Shown here: in pieces, positions 33,799-43,053 of the stretch
How the letters are laid out: each line of letters starts with the position of its first letter
Position numbering within the stretch: position 1 is the first letter of the stretch
Source of the DNA: Ulvibacterium sp965228935
Lineage (GTDB): Bacteria; Bacteroidota; Bacteroidia; Flavobacteriales; Flavobacteriaceae
DNA: 64,000 nt
Assembly (NCBI RefSeq): GCF_965228935.1
Contig: NZ_OZ245846.1
Coordinates: 930,001-994,000, forward strand
Direction of reading: 5' to 3'
Program-made: the position numbers and the translations under genes
The notes under the pieces: generated by a model
The model's input: the letters and a program-made list of their open reading frames with translations, nothing else
Database searches by the model: none
What the model was told of the DNA's origin: nothing

Positions 33799-35772
33799 AT
33801 GCGGTCCGGAATCAAACAATTGGTGCCCTTCGGTAATTTTTTGGTTTTTGCCAAACAAAAAACGTGTTGGTTGCTATTATTGTTTTTTGTTTCCTACGGC
33901 AGTGTTTCACAGTTCGTCCCCGCCAGCTTTAAGAAAACGGTTGACAGTATAATAAGCTCAGATCCAAGTTATACCCAAATATATTCACTTCTAAGACCTT
34001 ATCGAAACGATACCGTCTTAATGCGGTATCTATCAAATTCCGCGGCCCAAAGCGAATATACTAAAGGACAGATCTACGCCCTAAATCAGCTGGGGAGAAG
34101 ATTTCGGAATCTATCGCAATATACCAAGTCGATTGCACTTCACCAGAATGCCCTGGATTTGGCCACCGAATCCGATAATTTGGAGTTCAGGGTATCCAGT
34201 CTAAATATGTTGGGGGTTGCTTATAGAAGAACTTCTTCCATACGAACGGCAATGGATCACAACCAAAGGGCCTTGGAATTGGCGGAAACCGTTGAGAATC
34301 CTTCTTTGGGGTTAAAACGGAACATTAATGTGTCCCTGAACTCTATTGGCAATTTATATCAGCTTTTAAAACAATATGATCAGGCCATAGAACATTTTGA
34401 GAGGACCCTAACCCTGGAAGCTGAGCTGGGCAATACCTTGGGGCTTGCCATTAACTACCAAAACATCGGGGAATGCCTGGAAGAGCAAGGCCAGTTGGAC
34501 AAAGCTTTGGAGAACTATCGCACTTCACTCTCCTATAATGAGGAATTGGATAATGATATGGGGCGCGTTATCTGCAAGAACAGTATCGCCCAGATATATA
34601 TTAAACAGGACAAATCAAAAGAAGCCATAGAAATCCTTGAGCCTACCTTGGTCATTGCGGAACGATTGGGCGATGGTTTTCTTTTATCCCCTGCCCGAAT
34701 AACTTTTGGATGGGCGCAATTATTAACAGGAGATTTTAATGAAGCAAAGGAGAGTATGCTCCTGGGGCTACAAATTGCGGAGAAATATAATTTAAGGAGG
34801 GAGTCTGCCCAGGCCAGTCATCTTTTATCCGAATTATTCCAGCAGACACGGGATTACAGACAGGCGCTGAACTACAAGCTAAAAGCTGAAAACCTGGATA
34901 AGGAAATTCTGAACGAAAGTACCGTCCGTTATGTAAACGATATTATTTTCAGGTATGACTCGGAAAAGAAGGGCAACCAAATCGAAGTCCTGGCCAAGGA
35001 AAACGAAATTGTCCGGTTAAAGCTTCGAAAGAATAACCAAACCCTTCTGGCCAGTGGGATAGCCTTGGCCCTGTTGGCCGGGATTTTCTATATTCTTTAT
35101 CGGCAATATCAACTCAAGAACGAAAAAAAGTTACTTACCCTGGAGCAGAGTATGTTACGCAGTCAGATGAATCCCCATTTTTTGTTCAATTCCCTTAACT
35201 CCATTAAACTGTATATTATTAATAACGAACAAAAAAATGCGGTCCATTATTTGAACAAGTTCTCCAAATTGATACGTAAAATTCTGGAAGCATCATCCTT
35301 AAAGGAAATACCCTTGGCCGAGGAACTGGAAACAGTAGAGCTCTACATGAACATAGAGAATATCCGTTTTTCCAATGAAATCGATTTTAAAATTATCGTA
35401 GACGGGGATATCGATGTGCATCAGGTAAAGATTCCATCGCTTATACTGCAACCCTTTTTGGAAAATGCCCTGTGGCATGGACTGTCCTCCAAAGAAGGGG
35501 AAAAAAAGATTGGTCTTCATATAAGTAAAGGGAAGGATGGTTTTGTACATATAGCCGTTATGGACAATGGTGTGGGAAGGGATGCCGCCGAAAAAATAAA
35601 GGAAGGCAAGGTACTAAAACGTAAATCCGTGGGTATCGATATCACCAAGGAAAGGCTTGCCAATTTCTCCCGTGACTATCAAAATTCGTTTGAGGTGGAA
35701 ATAATTGATCTTTTTGACGAAAACGGAAAATCCTCGGGCACCAAGGTGATATTACATATACCTACCGTTTAA
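33799..35772 (+). CDS. TPR-repeat sensor histidine kinase (LytS/YpdA-type His_kinase)
   Basis: A 657-residue membrane sensor with an N-terminal hydrophobic signal segment. TPR repeats follow from ~residue 95 to 375, for example the unit with YDQAIEHFERTLTLEAELGN. A transmembrane helix (LLASGIALALLAGIFYILYRQ) precedes the His_kinase domain with phospho-acceptor His460 in SQMNPHFLFNSLNSIK, then an HATPase_c with SLILQPFLENALWHGL and MDNGVGRD. Such TPR kinases are common in Bacteroidota. It pairs with the LytTR regulator upstream and overlaps the convergent DUF3109 gene by 11 bp. Confidence 0.92.
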   Translation: MRSGIKQLVPFGNFLVFAKQKTCWLLLLFFVSYGSVSQFVPASFKKTVDSIISSDPSYTQIYSLLRPYRNDTVLMRYLSNSAAQSEYTKGQIYALNQLGRRFRNLSQYTKSIALHQNALDLATESDNLEFRVSSLNMLGVAYRRTSSIRTAMDHNQRALELAETVENPSLGLKRNINVSLNSIGNLYQLLKQYDQAIEHFERTLTLEAELGNTLGLAINYQNIGECLEEQGQLDKALENYRTSLSYNEELDNDMGRVICKNSIAQIYIKQDKSKEAIEILEPTLVIAERLGDGFLLSPARITFGWAQLLTGDFNEAKESMLLGLQIAEKYNLRRESAQASHLLSELFQQTRDYRQALNYKLKAENLDKEILNESTVRYVNDIIFRYDSEKKGNQIEVLAKENEIVRLKLRKNNQTLLASGIALALLAGIFYILYRQYQLKNEKKLLTLEQSMLRSQMNPHFLFNSLNSIKLYIINNEQKNAVHYLNKFSKLIRKILEASSLKEIPLAEELETVELYMNIENIRFSNEIDFKIIVDGDIDVHQVKIPSLILQPFLENALWHGLSSKEGEKKIGLHISKGKDGFVHIAVMDNGVGRDAAEKIKEGKVLKRKSVGIDITKERLANFSRDYQNSFEVEIIDLFDENGKSSGTKVILHIPTV

Positions 35773-36334
35773 GATATTCCTTGGCGATTACCTCTAGCTC
35801 TGAATACCATTCCTTACCAAATTTTCGTACCAATGCCTCTTTTACAAACTTATAAATAGGGGTTTTGAGTTCTTCACCTAGGGTACAGGCGGGATCACAA
35901 ATTTGCCACTTATGGTAGTTGACAGCAGTCAATTCCGTATACTCCTTGATACGGACGGGATACAAATGACAGGAAACCGGCTTTCTCCATTGGGTGGCTC
36001 CCTGATTATAGGCCTCTTCAAGACCACACTTGGCAATCCCTTTTTCCGAAAATACGACATAGGCACATTCATTGTTGTTCACCAAAGGTGTTTCCCACTC
36101 ACCATCCTCTCCTTTTACAAATGCCCCTTGCTCTTCAATCGCGGCAATCCCCTCCTCGCGCAAAAAAGGCTTGACCTGTTTGTAGATGTCGACCAAAATT
36201 TCGGTTTCCCTCTCCTCCAAGGGTGCACCGGCCTCTCCATCCACGCAACACGCCCCTTTACATGCCGTAAGGTTACAAACAAAATCATTCTCCAGTATTT
36301 CCTCGGAAACAATGGTTTTTCCCAGTTGAAACAT
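35762..36334 (-). CDS. DUF3109 family cysteine-rich protein
   Basis: A 190-residue cytoplasmic protein with FVCNLTACKGACCVDGEAGAPL near the N-terminus, and further Cys in NNECAYVVFSEKGIAKCGLEEA, KPVSCHLYPVRI and WQICDPACTLGEELK. The Cys pattern suggests an iron-sulfur cluster, as in related YkgJ/UPF0153-like families, but the function is unknown. It is common and single-copy in Bacteroidota. It is convergent with the TPR kinase gene. Confidence 0.9.
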   Translation of the reverse strand: MFQLGKTIVSEEILENDFVCNLTACKGACCVDGEAGAPLEERETEILVDIYKQVKPFLREEGIAAIEEQGAFVKGEDGEWETPLVNNNECAYVVFSEKGIAKCGLEEAYNQGATQWRKPVSCHLYPVRIKEYTELTAVNYHKWQICDPACTLGEELKTPIYKFVKEALVRKFGKEWYSELEVIAKEYLKR

Positions 36335-36454
36335 GACCGGTCTTTTAAAGGTCTCAAAGATAGGTTTTCCTTAATACTTCCCGTACAATTATTTTTCGAA
36401 ACGGTCATCCAAAAACTGCCGATTCAACGTACATTTGGCACAAATTTATCAGCC

Positions 36455-37039
36455 ATGTCATTGCACTTTAATGTAAGGGAAATTGCCTCGGCCACTATGA
36501 TACTTTTTGCCGTAATCGATATTGTGGGCAGCATTCCCATTATCATAAGCCTTCGGAACAAAGTGGGACATATACAGTCCGGGAAGGCTTCCATAGTAGC
36601 CGCATGCCTTATGGTGGCATTTCTTTTTGTTGGGGAGGAAATTCTTAATCTCATAGGAATCGATATAAATTCCTTTGCGGTAGCCGGTGCTTTTATCCTA
36701 TTCTTTTTGGCCATAGAGATGATTTTGGGAATTACCCTGTACAGGGACGACGAACCCAAAAGCGCTTCCATTGTACCTATAGCCTTTCCCCTTATTGCCG
36801 GGGCCGGAACCATGACCTCCATCCTTTCCATACGCGCGGAGTTTTATGTGGAGAATATTATTGTCGCCATTATTTTAAATACGATCTTTGTCTATCTTGT
36901 ATTAAAATCCTCAAAAAAAATCGAAAGGGTTTTGGGAAAAGGCGGCCTAAGTATTATCAGAAAGGTATTCGGCGTAATTATCTTGGCCATAGCCGTAAAA
37001 TTGTTCGCCTCAAATGTCAATCAATTGTTGGCTCCCTAA
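36455..37039 (+). CDS. MarC family integral membrane protein
   Basis: A 194-residue inner-membrane protein with about six hydrophobic helices. ATMILFAVIDIVGSIPIIISL and the central PIAFPLIAGAGTM match the MarC/UPF0056 family. Despite the name (multiple antibiotic resistance), no transport function is established. The start is the ATG at 36455. The frame is open further upstream, but that part is antisense to DUF3109 and not family-like. A two-helix membrane protein follows after 12 bp. Confidence 0.9.
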   Translation: MSLHFNVREIASATMILFAVIDIVGSIPIIISLRNKVGHIQSGKASIVAACLMVAFLFVGEEILNLIGIDINSFAVAGAFILFFLAIEMILGITLYRDDEPKSASIVPIAFPLIAGAGTMTSILSIRAEFYVENIIVAIILNTIFVYLVLKSSKKIERVLGKGGLSIIRKVFGVIILAIAVKLFASNVNQLLAP

Positions 37040-37051
37040 TTTGTACTGACC

Positions 37052-37258
37052 ATGAACAGAACTTTGATTATAATTTTAATTATTCTGGCATTAGGTTTAA
37101 TTGCCTATAACGTTACCTTGGTAGATTTTGGAAACCCCTTTCAGGGAGATAGTATTATTGCACTGATAGGTATTTTGGCATCTTTATGCGCCATAGTGCT
37201 GCTGCTGATTTATATGACCTCAAAAAAAATCCAAAAGAAGCTCAATGAGAAGGATTAG
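37052..37258 (+). CDS. Small membrane protein, two predicted helices
   Basis: A 68-residue protein: MNRTLIIILIILALGLIAYNV and IIALIGILASLCAIVLLLIYM are two hydrophobic segments joined by a short polar loop, and the tail is Lys-rich. It begins 12 bp after marC, probably in the same transcript. Its TAG overlaps the stop of the convergent S41 peptidase gene within TTAG. The function is unknown; related short proteins are common in Flavobacteriaceae. Confidence 0.75.
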   Translation: MNRTLIIILIILALGLIAYNVTLVDFGNPFQGDSIIALIGILASLCAIVLLLIYMTSKKIQKKLNEKD

Positions 37259-38880
37259 TTCCGTGCTTCTATCTTTTCGGCCTCGCCCTGCCGTATGGTA
37301 GGTCTGTCCAGCTCCAATACTTCTTGTAACATAGCATCGGCATCGGCCTTGATTTTGGCGTGTATGTTCGGCCCGAACAACTGTTCTGCCAATCCGGCTT
37401 TGAGGTAGAGCTTAATACGGTCTTCAAAGTCATAAAAATTCATCTTCAGGTTTCGGGAGATGGAATAGTCCACGAACTGCTCGAACAAAATATCATCGAC
37501 CCTAAAATCGTTTACAAATCTTTCTTCCGTCCAATCCGCATAACGTTGTCTATCTTCATCCAGGTGCTCGAAGATAAAAAAGGATAGAAAGCCAAGGCTA
37601 TCCATACTCTCAACCGCTTCCTCTTCATTTGTTCCTATAGGTACAAAGACGTCCGGGATGATACCCCCGCCGCCATAGACCACTTTACCATTTGGGGTCG
37701 TAAATCTTAGGGAGTCCGCCACCTTTATGCTATCCACGGAAACCAGTTCCCCATTATGATAACGTTCGGTAAATTTTTTGTAGTAATCCTTGGTACCGTT
37801 CTTATAGGTCTTTTGTATGCTTCGGCCAGTGGGGGTGTAATACCGGGACACCGTTAATCGCACCGCCGAGCCATCTCCCAGTTCCATTTCTCGTTGGACC
37901 AAGCCCTTACCAAAGGAACGACGGCCCACAATGGTCCCAATATCGTTGTCCTGAAGTGCTCCTGCAATGATTTCGCTGGCCGATGCCGATCTTTCGTTAA
38001 TCAATACAAAAACCGGTTTGTCCTCAAAACTCCCGTTGTCCGTGGCATAAATCCTATCTATTTTCCCCTTTTTGTTCTTGGTAAAGAGAATTAATTTGCC
38101 ATCTTCCAAAAACTCGTCCGCCATTTGTTCGGCTATGCCTAAATAACCCCCAGGGTTGTCCCTTAAATCCAACGTCAATTTCTTTGCCCCCTGTAGGCTT
38201 AAATCCCCAAGTGCGGCCTTAAACTCCTTGAACGTGGACTCCGCAAAACGGTTTATTTTTATATATCCCATGTCCGGAGTCAGCATATAATAGGCCTGTA
38301 CACTTTTTATGGGTACAATGTCCCGCTTTACATTTACGGTAAACATCCGCTCCTCCGCCTTACGATAGACTTTTAACTGTACACTTGTCCCCTTCTCGCC
38401 CCTTAGTTTTTCCACAATCCGATCACTAGGTAGGTTTCTCCCATAAAGCGTATCGTCATCGGCCATTAAGATTCGATCTCCGGCCTTGATCCCCTTTAAA
38501 AAACTAGGTCCCTTCTCTATGGTACGTATCACGGAAATCGTATCCCTGTAGGAATAAAAATTTACCCCGATACCCACAAAATCCCCCTTCATGTTCTCGG
38601 ATACCTTGCTCATCTCTTGTTTGGGAATATAGACGGAATGCGGATCTAGTTTTTCCAGGATATTGTTGACCGTTACATCCACGATACTATCCGTATTGAT
38701 TTCGTCCACATATTCGTAATCGATATAATCGATAAGTCGGTTTAACTTATCCTTTTTCGAATTTGTGGTAAAAAGCTTTTCCGGGGTATCGTTAAAATGA
38801 AGCTTGCCCCCAACAAAAATGCCCAACGCCAATGCTGCGGCGATAATGGTGGGCCAGATGTAACTATATTTTCTGCTCAT
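37255..38880 (-). CDS. S41 family C-terminal processing peptidase
   Basis: A 541-residue periplasmic protease with an N-terminal anchor (YIWPTIIAAALALGIFVGG). A PDZ domain follows (GIGVNFYSYRDTISV, GPSFLKGIKAGDRILMADD). The protease core has LDLRDNPGGYLGIAEQMADEFL, the predicted catalytic Ser302 in RSASASEI and Lys325 in RSFGKGLVQ. A C-terminal helical extension of ~110 residues completes it. CtpA/Prc-like enzymes trim or degrade envelope proteins. It lies 14 bp downstream of the dCMP deaminase gene. Confidence 0.93.
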   Translation of the reverse strand: MSRKYSYIWPTIIAAALALGIFVGGKLHFNDTPEKLFTTNSKKDKLNRLIDYIDYEYVDEINTDSIVDVTVNNILEKLDPHSVYIPKQEMSKVSENMKGDFVGIGVNFYSYRDTISVIRTIEKGPSFLKGIKAGDRILMADDDTLYGRNLPSDRIVEKLRGEKGTSVQLKVYRKAEERMFTVNVKRDIVPIKSVQAYYMLTPDMGYIKINRFAESTFKEFKAALGDLSLQGAKKLTLDLRDNPGGYLGIAEQMADEFLEDGKLILFTKNKKGKIDRIYATDNGSFEDKPVFVLINERSASASEIIAGALQDNDIGTIVGRRSFGKGLVQREMELGDGSAVRLTVSRYYTPTGRSIQKTYKNGTKDYYKKFTERYHNGELVSVDSIKVADSLRFTTPNGKVVYGGGGIIPDVFVPIGTNEEEAVESMDSLGFLSFFIFEHLDEDRQRYADWTEERFVNDFRVDDILFEQFVDYSISRNLKMNFYDFEDRIKLYLKAGLAEQLFGPNIHAKIKADADAMLQEVLELDRPTIRQGEAEKIEARN

Positions 38881-38894
38881 TTAACGTCTTTAGT

Positions 38895-39332
38895 TTAAGT
38901 CACCGTTTCGATCGCGGCCATATGGACCAATTCTACTCCTGCCCTTTTTAAGAACTCCAATCCGGAGTTATCCTTATATGCCGTCTGATAGACCACACGT
39001 TTTATGCCAGACTGATGAATCAGTTTACTACATTCCTTACAGGGGGAAAGGGTGATGTACAAAGTAGCTCCTTCGCAGGACTGTGTGGACGAGGCCACCT
39101 TGCTTATGGCATTGGCTTCCGCATGAAGAACATACCATTTGGTATAGCCCTCATCGTCCTCGCAGATATTCTCAAAACCCGTGGGCGTTCCGTTATAACC
39201 GTCGGAAATAATCATCCTATCCTTTACAATAATCGCCCCGACCTGCCTGCGCTTACAGTAGGAAAGCTTGCCCCATTCCTGGGCCATTCGCAAATAGGCC
39301 TTGTCGTATTTCTCTTGCTTGCTCTCCTTCAT
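38895..39332 (-). CDS. Deoxycytidylate (dCMP) deaminase family protein
   Basis: A 145-residue zinc deaminase. His70 and Glu72 (LHAEANAI) and Cys98/Cys101 (SPCKECSKL) form the zinc site; the N-terminal WGKLSYCKRRQVGAIIVKD and GYNGTPTGFENICE match dCMP deaminase. It converts dCMP to dUMP for dTTP synthesis. It is probably co-transcribed with the S41 peptidase, a pairing often seen in Flavobacteriaceae. Confidence 0.92.
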   Translation of the reverse strand: MKESKQEKYDKAYLRMAQEWGKLSYCKRRQVGAIIVKDRMIISDGYNGTPTGFENICEDDEGYTKWYVLHAEANAISKVASSTQSCEGATLYITLSPCKECSKLIHQSGIKRVVYQTAYKDNSGLEFLKRAGVELVHMAAIETVT

Positions 39333-39407
39333 ACATACTGAAAGGCACTAAGATACCTGCTTTGCGAAAGCCCTACAACCTTAATTGGGTTAATTTTAAG
39401 TGAAAAT

Positions 39408-39992
39408 CTACATTGGAAACGTATTGACCAACATGGGTATTGTAATGCAGATAATTAAAATAGAGACAATTCCTATAAATAGGGGCTGACCCATTTTTAA
39501 AATTGATTGGAACAAATAGGCCAAAGCCAATACGGAAAGTACGATCAATACTTGGGCTATTTCTATTCCAGTGGCGAATCCCAACAAGGGTGATAATTTT
39601 TCCTCCTCGGCGGCAACCAACATTTTAAAATAGTTGCTAAAACCGAACCCATGAATCAGCCCAAAAAAAGCGGTGGCCAGAAAGTGAAGCCACATACTAC
39701 TATTCCCTTTTGAGGTCCATACGTATACGAGGTTAAAAAGAGCGGTAAGCAAAATGGTCACCGGAATAAGAAACTCTATCCAAGCCACATTGACCACTAC
39801 GATTTCATACGCGGAAAGGGACAGGGACAAGCAATGGGTAATGGTAAAAATCGTGGCCAAGAGCACTACTTTTTTCCAACTTTTGAACGTGAACGGAATT
39901 GCCAAGGCGCATAAAAAAAGAATATGGTCATAGGCGGAGAAGTCCAATACGTGATCCAGCCCAAGTTTTATATAGAACCAAAAATCTTGCAT
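39408..39992 (-). CDS. HupE/UreJ-like membrane protein
   Basis: A 194-residue inner-membrane protein with about six helices. The N-terminal KLGLDHVLDFSAYDHILFLCALAIPF, the FTITHCLSLSLSAY segment and the FFGLIHGFGFSNYF segment hold the conserved His/Asp residues of the HupE/UreJ family, which is linked to Ni or other metal transport. No hydrogenase or urease genes are nearby, so the substrate is uncertain. Confidence 0.85.
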   Translation of the reverse strand: MQDFWFYIKLGLDHVLDFSAYDHILFLCALAIPFTFKSWKKVVLLATIFTITHCLSLSLSAYEIVVVNVAWIEFLIPVTILLTALFNLVYVWTSKGNSSMWLHFLATAFFGLIHGFGFSNYFKMLVAAEEEKLSPLLGFATGIEIAQVLIVLSVLALAYLFQSILKMGQPLFIGIVSILIICITIPMLVNTFPM

Positions 39993-40128
39993 AGTTTAGG
40001 GTTTAGGGTAAAAGTACCGAATTGTGATTAGGGGTGGATATTTTTTTGAATTCAAATTTACCCTCGTTTAATTCGCAAAAGTTTTGGGTCGATTTTCCAT
40101 TTTCATAATCCTTTTCCATACCAAATGA

Positions 40129-40866
40129 TTAGCCTATTCCCCGTTCGGCCTGTATCTCCTCATAGGCTTTCTGCACTTGTTTGAATTTTTCCTCAGCCCC
40201 CTTCTTTATGGCCTCGTCCTGGGTATTTACCCTATCCGGATGGTATTTTTTTGCCATGGTCCTGTATGCCTTTTTGAGCTCTTCGTTCGTTGCGGACCTG
40301 TCAATTTCAAGAATTTTATAGGCATTGTCGGCAGATTTTATGAACATGGCCTTGATGCTTTCAAAATCGCGCATCGCTACGCGTAGATAGCCTGCAATTT
40401 CCCTTAGTTTATTGACTTCGGCCGTACTGACAGATCCGTCCGCCTGAGCGATTCCGAACAAAAAGTGCAGTAACTGTAACCGGACTTCATAGCGGGTGCG
40501 CTGGTTTAAATAGGCACAAATGCGCTGGGCGGAGATTTCCCTATTCTTGTTGATTTCGTTGAATGTCCTAAATATGGCATTTGCCTTTTCCTTGCCATAA
40601 GTAGCCACAAAATATTGCCTAACGTAGTCCAGTTCCCTTTGGGTAACGTTCCCATCGGCCTTAATGACCAAGGAACATAAGGATATTAGATTGAGTTCAA
40701 AATCGGCCGGGGAAACCTGCTGTCGTGAGATATCCCTAAAAATGGTACGGGCACCTCCGCCGCTGCTATTCAAATTATCGATAAAACTGCCCAGCAAGAA
40801 TCCCAAAATGGCTCCCGGAAGGCGAAAAAGATAATACCCTAAAATGGCCGTAAACCATTTGATCAT
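40129..40866 (-). CDS. TerB-like and DnaJ domain protein (DjlA-like)
   Basis: A 245-residue protein. An N-terminal hydrophobic segment (FTAILGYYLFRLPGAILGFLLGSFID) anchors it. A TerB/DjlA-like helical domain follows (residues ~50-175, LVIKADGNVTQRELDYVRQYF and GIAQADGSVSTAEVNKLRE). The C-terminal J domain has HPD at 209-211, so it can stimulate DnaK. The architecture is that of E. coli DjlA. I start at the ATG at 40866, ahead of the membrane segment; the open frame upstream to 40950 is unlike the family. It diverges from the bacilliredoxin gene. Confidence 0.88.
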   Translation of the reverse strand: MIKWFTAILGYYLFRLPGAILGFLLGSFIDNLNSSGGGARTIFRDISRQQVSPADFELNLISLCSLVIKADGNVTQRELDYVRQYFVATYGKEKANAIFRTFNEINKNREISAQRICAYLNQRTRYEVRLQLLHFLFGIAQADGSVSTAEVNKLREIAGYLRVAMRDFESIKAMFIKSADNAYKILEIDRSATNEELKKAYRTMAKKYHPDRVNTQDEAIKKGAEEKFKQVQKAYEEIQAERGIG

Positions 40867-40949
40867 GTCCTTTTTCAATTTTGGCAAAGATACGCCCCCA
40901 TCCACTCCCCTACAAGGGGAAAACCAATTCGCCCAATAAAACGTTAACA

Positions 40950-40981
40950 CTTGTACAAAAAGGTATGAATTGGTTATCTTT
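40950..40981 (+). promoter_or_regulatory. Bacteroidota-type promoter of the bacilliredoxin gene
   Basis: TATCTTTG (40974-40981) matches TAnnTTTG exactly, with a TTG at 40950-40952, 21 nt upstream, as the -33 box. The start codon lies 24 bp downstream of the -7 element. Confidence 0.65.
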
Positions 40982-41005
40982 GCTTATCAACAAAAAAATG
41001 AGTCT

Positions 41006-41416
41006 ATGTATCCAGAAGAATTGGTAAAGCCCATGAGAGATGACTTGGCATTGGCCGGGTTTGATGAACTATACACCGCAGATGCGGTCGAAGAGAATAT
41101 TAACCAGGATGGCACCGTACTTGTTGTGGTTAATTCCGTTTGTGGATGTGCTGCCGCCAACGCTAGACCGGCCGCAAAACTAAGCTTGCAAAACGATAAG
41201 AAACCCGATCGTACCGTTACCGTATTTGCCGGTGTGGACACCGAAGCGGTAAATGCAGCACGAAATCTTATGGTGCCCTTTCCCCCATCCTCGCCTAGTA
41301 TGGCGCTGTTCAAGGATGGTGAGTTAGTCCATATGATCGAGCGGCACCACATTGAGGGTAGGCCTGCAGAAATTATTGCCGAGAATTTGACAGAGGCCTA
41401 TAATGAGTTCTGTTAA
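41006..41416 (+). CDS. BrxA/BrxB family bacilliredoxin
   Basis: A 136-residue thioredoxin-fold protein of the YphP/YqiW (DUF1094) family. The start MYPEELVKPMRDDLALAGF and the CGC motif at Cys46-Gly-Cys48 (NSVCGCAAANARPA) are diagnostic, and FPPSSPSMALFKDGELVHMIERHHIEG is the conserved C-terminal part. Family members remove mixed disulfides with bacillithiol, which some Bacteroidota also make. It has its own promoter and terminator, so is monocistronic. Confidence 0.94.
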   Translation: MYPEELVKPMRDDLALAGFDELYTADAVEENINQDGTVLVVVNSVCGCAAANARPAAKLSLQNDKKPDRTVTVFAGVDTEAVNAARNLMVPFPPSSPSMALFKDGELVHMIERHHIEGRPAEIIAENLTEAYNEFC

Positions 41417-41465
41417 GAGCGTTTCTTAGGACCTATACCTATCGGTAGCTCCTTAAAATAACAAG

Positions 41466-41495
41466 AAAAACCGTTTCCCTACGAAGCGGTTTTTT
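41466..41495 (+). terminator. Intrinsic terminator after bacilliredoxin
   Basis: AAAAACCGTTTC (41466-41477) pairs with GAAGCGGTTTTT (41483-41494), with one G-T wobble and a 5-nt loop, and ends in a T-run. Confidence 0.8.
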
Positions 41496-41506
41496 AATTT
41501 AGCAGC

Positions 41507-42235
41507 ATGCGAAAAATTCTGGCATATCCGCTTACGGTCATCTATTTTGTCTTCTTCGGGTTGGCCCTTGTGGTCTTCCACCCCATTCAATGGATATGCC
41601 TAAACCTATTTGGATATACGGCCCATAAAGGAAGCGTTAGTCTCCTGAATTGGTGTTTGGTGCGATGTACCCATATCCTGGGTACTACCTATTCCTTTAA
41701 AAATTCATACGACATTCCCGATAATACGCCCCTTATTATCGTTGCCAATCACCAGAGTATGAACGATATTCCTCCCATCATTTGGTTTATGCGGAAATAT
41801 CATCCCAAATTTGTAAGCAAAATCGAATTGGGCCGGGGCATTCCCAGTGTTTCCTTCAACCTAAGGCACGGAGGTTCGGTCTTAATCGATAGAAAGGATA
41901 GTAGACAAGCCTTGGCGCAGATAGCCAAATTGGGCAAGTACATACAGGAGCATAACCGGAGCGCGGTCATTTTTCCGGAAGGCACCCGAAGCCGGACCGG
42001 AAAACCAAAAAAGTTCCAACCTATGGGGCTGAAAATATTACTGCGAAACGCTCCTTCGGCATTTATCGTTCCTATAAGTATCAATAATTCGTGGAAGATG
42101 TTACGGTATGGCAAGTTTCCTTATGGCATTGGCAACCATCTTACTTTTACTGTGCATTCCCCTATCGAAAACAAAGGAAATGCCGATAAGTTAATCGCCC
42201 AAACGGAGCAGCAGGTAACCGCAGGAATAGTATGA
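41507..42235 (+). CDS. 1-acyl-sn-glycerol-3-phosphate acyltransferase family protein
   Basis: A 242-residue membrane enzyme of phospholipid synthesis (PlsC family), which acylates lysophosphatidate. The N-terminal helix is LAYPLTVIYFVFFGLALVVF. The catalytic H-x4-D motif is His82 to Asp87 (NHQSMND) and the FPEGTRSRTGKPKKF block follows at 156-170. Its TGA overlaps the ATG of the HD-domain gene (ATGA), so the two are coupled. Confidence 0.92.
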   Translation: MRKILAYPLTVIYFVFFGLALVVFHPIQWICLNLFGYTAHKGSVSLLNWCLVRCTHILGTTYSFKNSYDIPDNTPLIIVANHQSMNDIPPIIWFMRKYHPKFVSKIELGRGIPSVSFNLRHGGSVLIDRKDSRQALAQIAKLGKYIQEHNRSAVIFPEGTRSRTGKPKKFQPMGLKILLRNAPSAFIVPISINNSWKMLRYGKFPYGIGNHLTFTVHSPIENKGNADKLIAQTEQQVTAGIV

Positions 42236-42912
42236 GATCCATGACGGATGCCGAAATAATAGAACAGACCATCTCTTTTGTAAAGGAAACCTTAATGGAG
42301 GCGGAAGGTGGCCATGACTGGTTTCATATTCAACGGGTCTTCAACAATGCCCTACACATAGCCAAGACCGAAAAAGCGGATGTATTGGTCGTCTCGCTGG
42401 GAGCGTTGTTACATGATATTGCCGATGCCAAATTCCATAATGGGGATGAAACTATTGGGCCAAGATGGGCAACATCTTTTCTACAGTCGCTAGACGTACC
42501 TAAAAGCACCATAGACCAGGTCGTACAGATTATTCAAAATATTTCCTTTAAGAATAGTTTGGGCGAGAAAAAAGTTCCTTTATTCAATTCCAAGGAATTG
42601 CAGGTGGTTCAGGACGCCGATCGGTTGGATGCCATAGGTGCTATTGGTATTGCCCGGGCCTTTAATTATGGTGGATTTAAAAACAGAAAGCTCTATGACC
42701 CGGCAATTACCCCAAATCCAGAACTTACCAAGCCGCAATACAAAAATTCAGATGCGCCGACCATCAACCATTTTTACGAAAAGTTGTTACTTCTTAAGGA
42801 CAGGATGAACACGGACACCGGAAAACGTCTGGCTCAGGAGCGACATCAATTTATGCTGGATTATCTGGAACAGTTTTATAAGGAATGGGATCCCTTGAAG
42901 CCTGAATCCTAA
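42232..42912 (+). CDS. HD-domain phosphohydrolase
   Basis: A 226-residue cytoplasmic protein. HD-superfamily metal ligands are His32 (DWFHIQRVFNNA), His61-Asp62 (ALLHDIADAKFH) and the Asp in VVQDADRLDAIGAIGIAR. It resembles the YedJ-like group of HD hydrolases; the substrate is unknown, probably a nucleotide. It overlaps plsC by 4 bp. An internal ATG at 42241 is an alternative start. Confidence 0.9.
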   Translation: MRSMTDAEIIEQTISFVKETLMEAEGGHDWFHIQRVFNNALHIAKTEKADVLVVSLGALLHDIADAKFHNGDETIGPRWATSFLQSLDVPKSTIDQVVQIIQNISFKNSLGEKKVPLFNSKELQVVQDADRLDAIGAIGIARAFNYGGFKNRKLYDPAITPNPELTKPQYKNSDAPTINHFYEKLLLLKDRMNTDTGKRLAQERHQFMLDYLEQFYKEWDPLKPES

Positions 42913-43053
42913 GTACTTGGGAATAGGGATGCCCCTGTATTTGGTTATTCATACTTCCTTTCAAAAAATCTGATGGTATAGGTCTATTCGAAGGGTCGAT
43001 TCTTTCCTTAATTTTTGTATCTTCCGTGACCATTTTATAAACCCAACAACACG

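Noticed and set aside
35903..36454. Upstream extension of the MarC reading frame
   Set aside because: It runs antisense through the DUF3109 gene and shows no MarC-like sequence; the family begins at the ATG at 36455.
40867..40950. N-terminal extension of the TerB/DnaJ gene
   Set aside because: Not part of the DjlA-like architecture; the membrane segment follows directly after the ATG at 40866.
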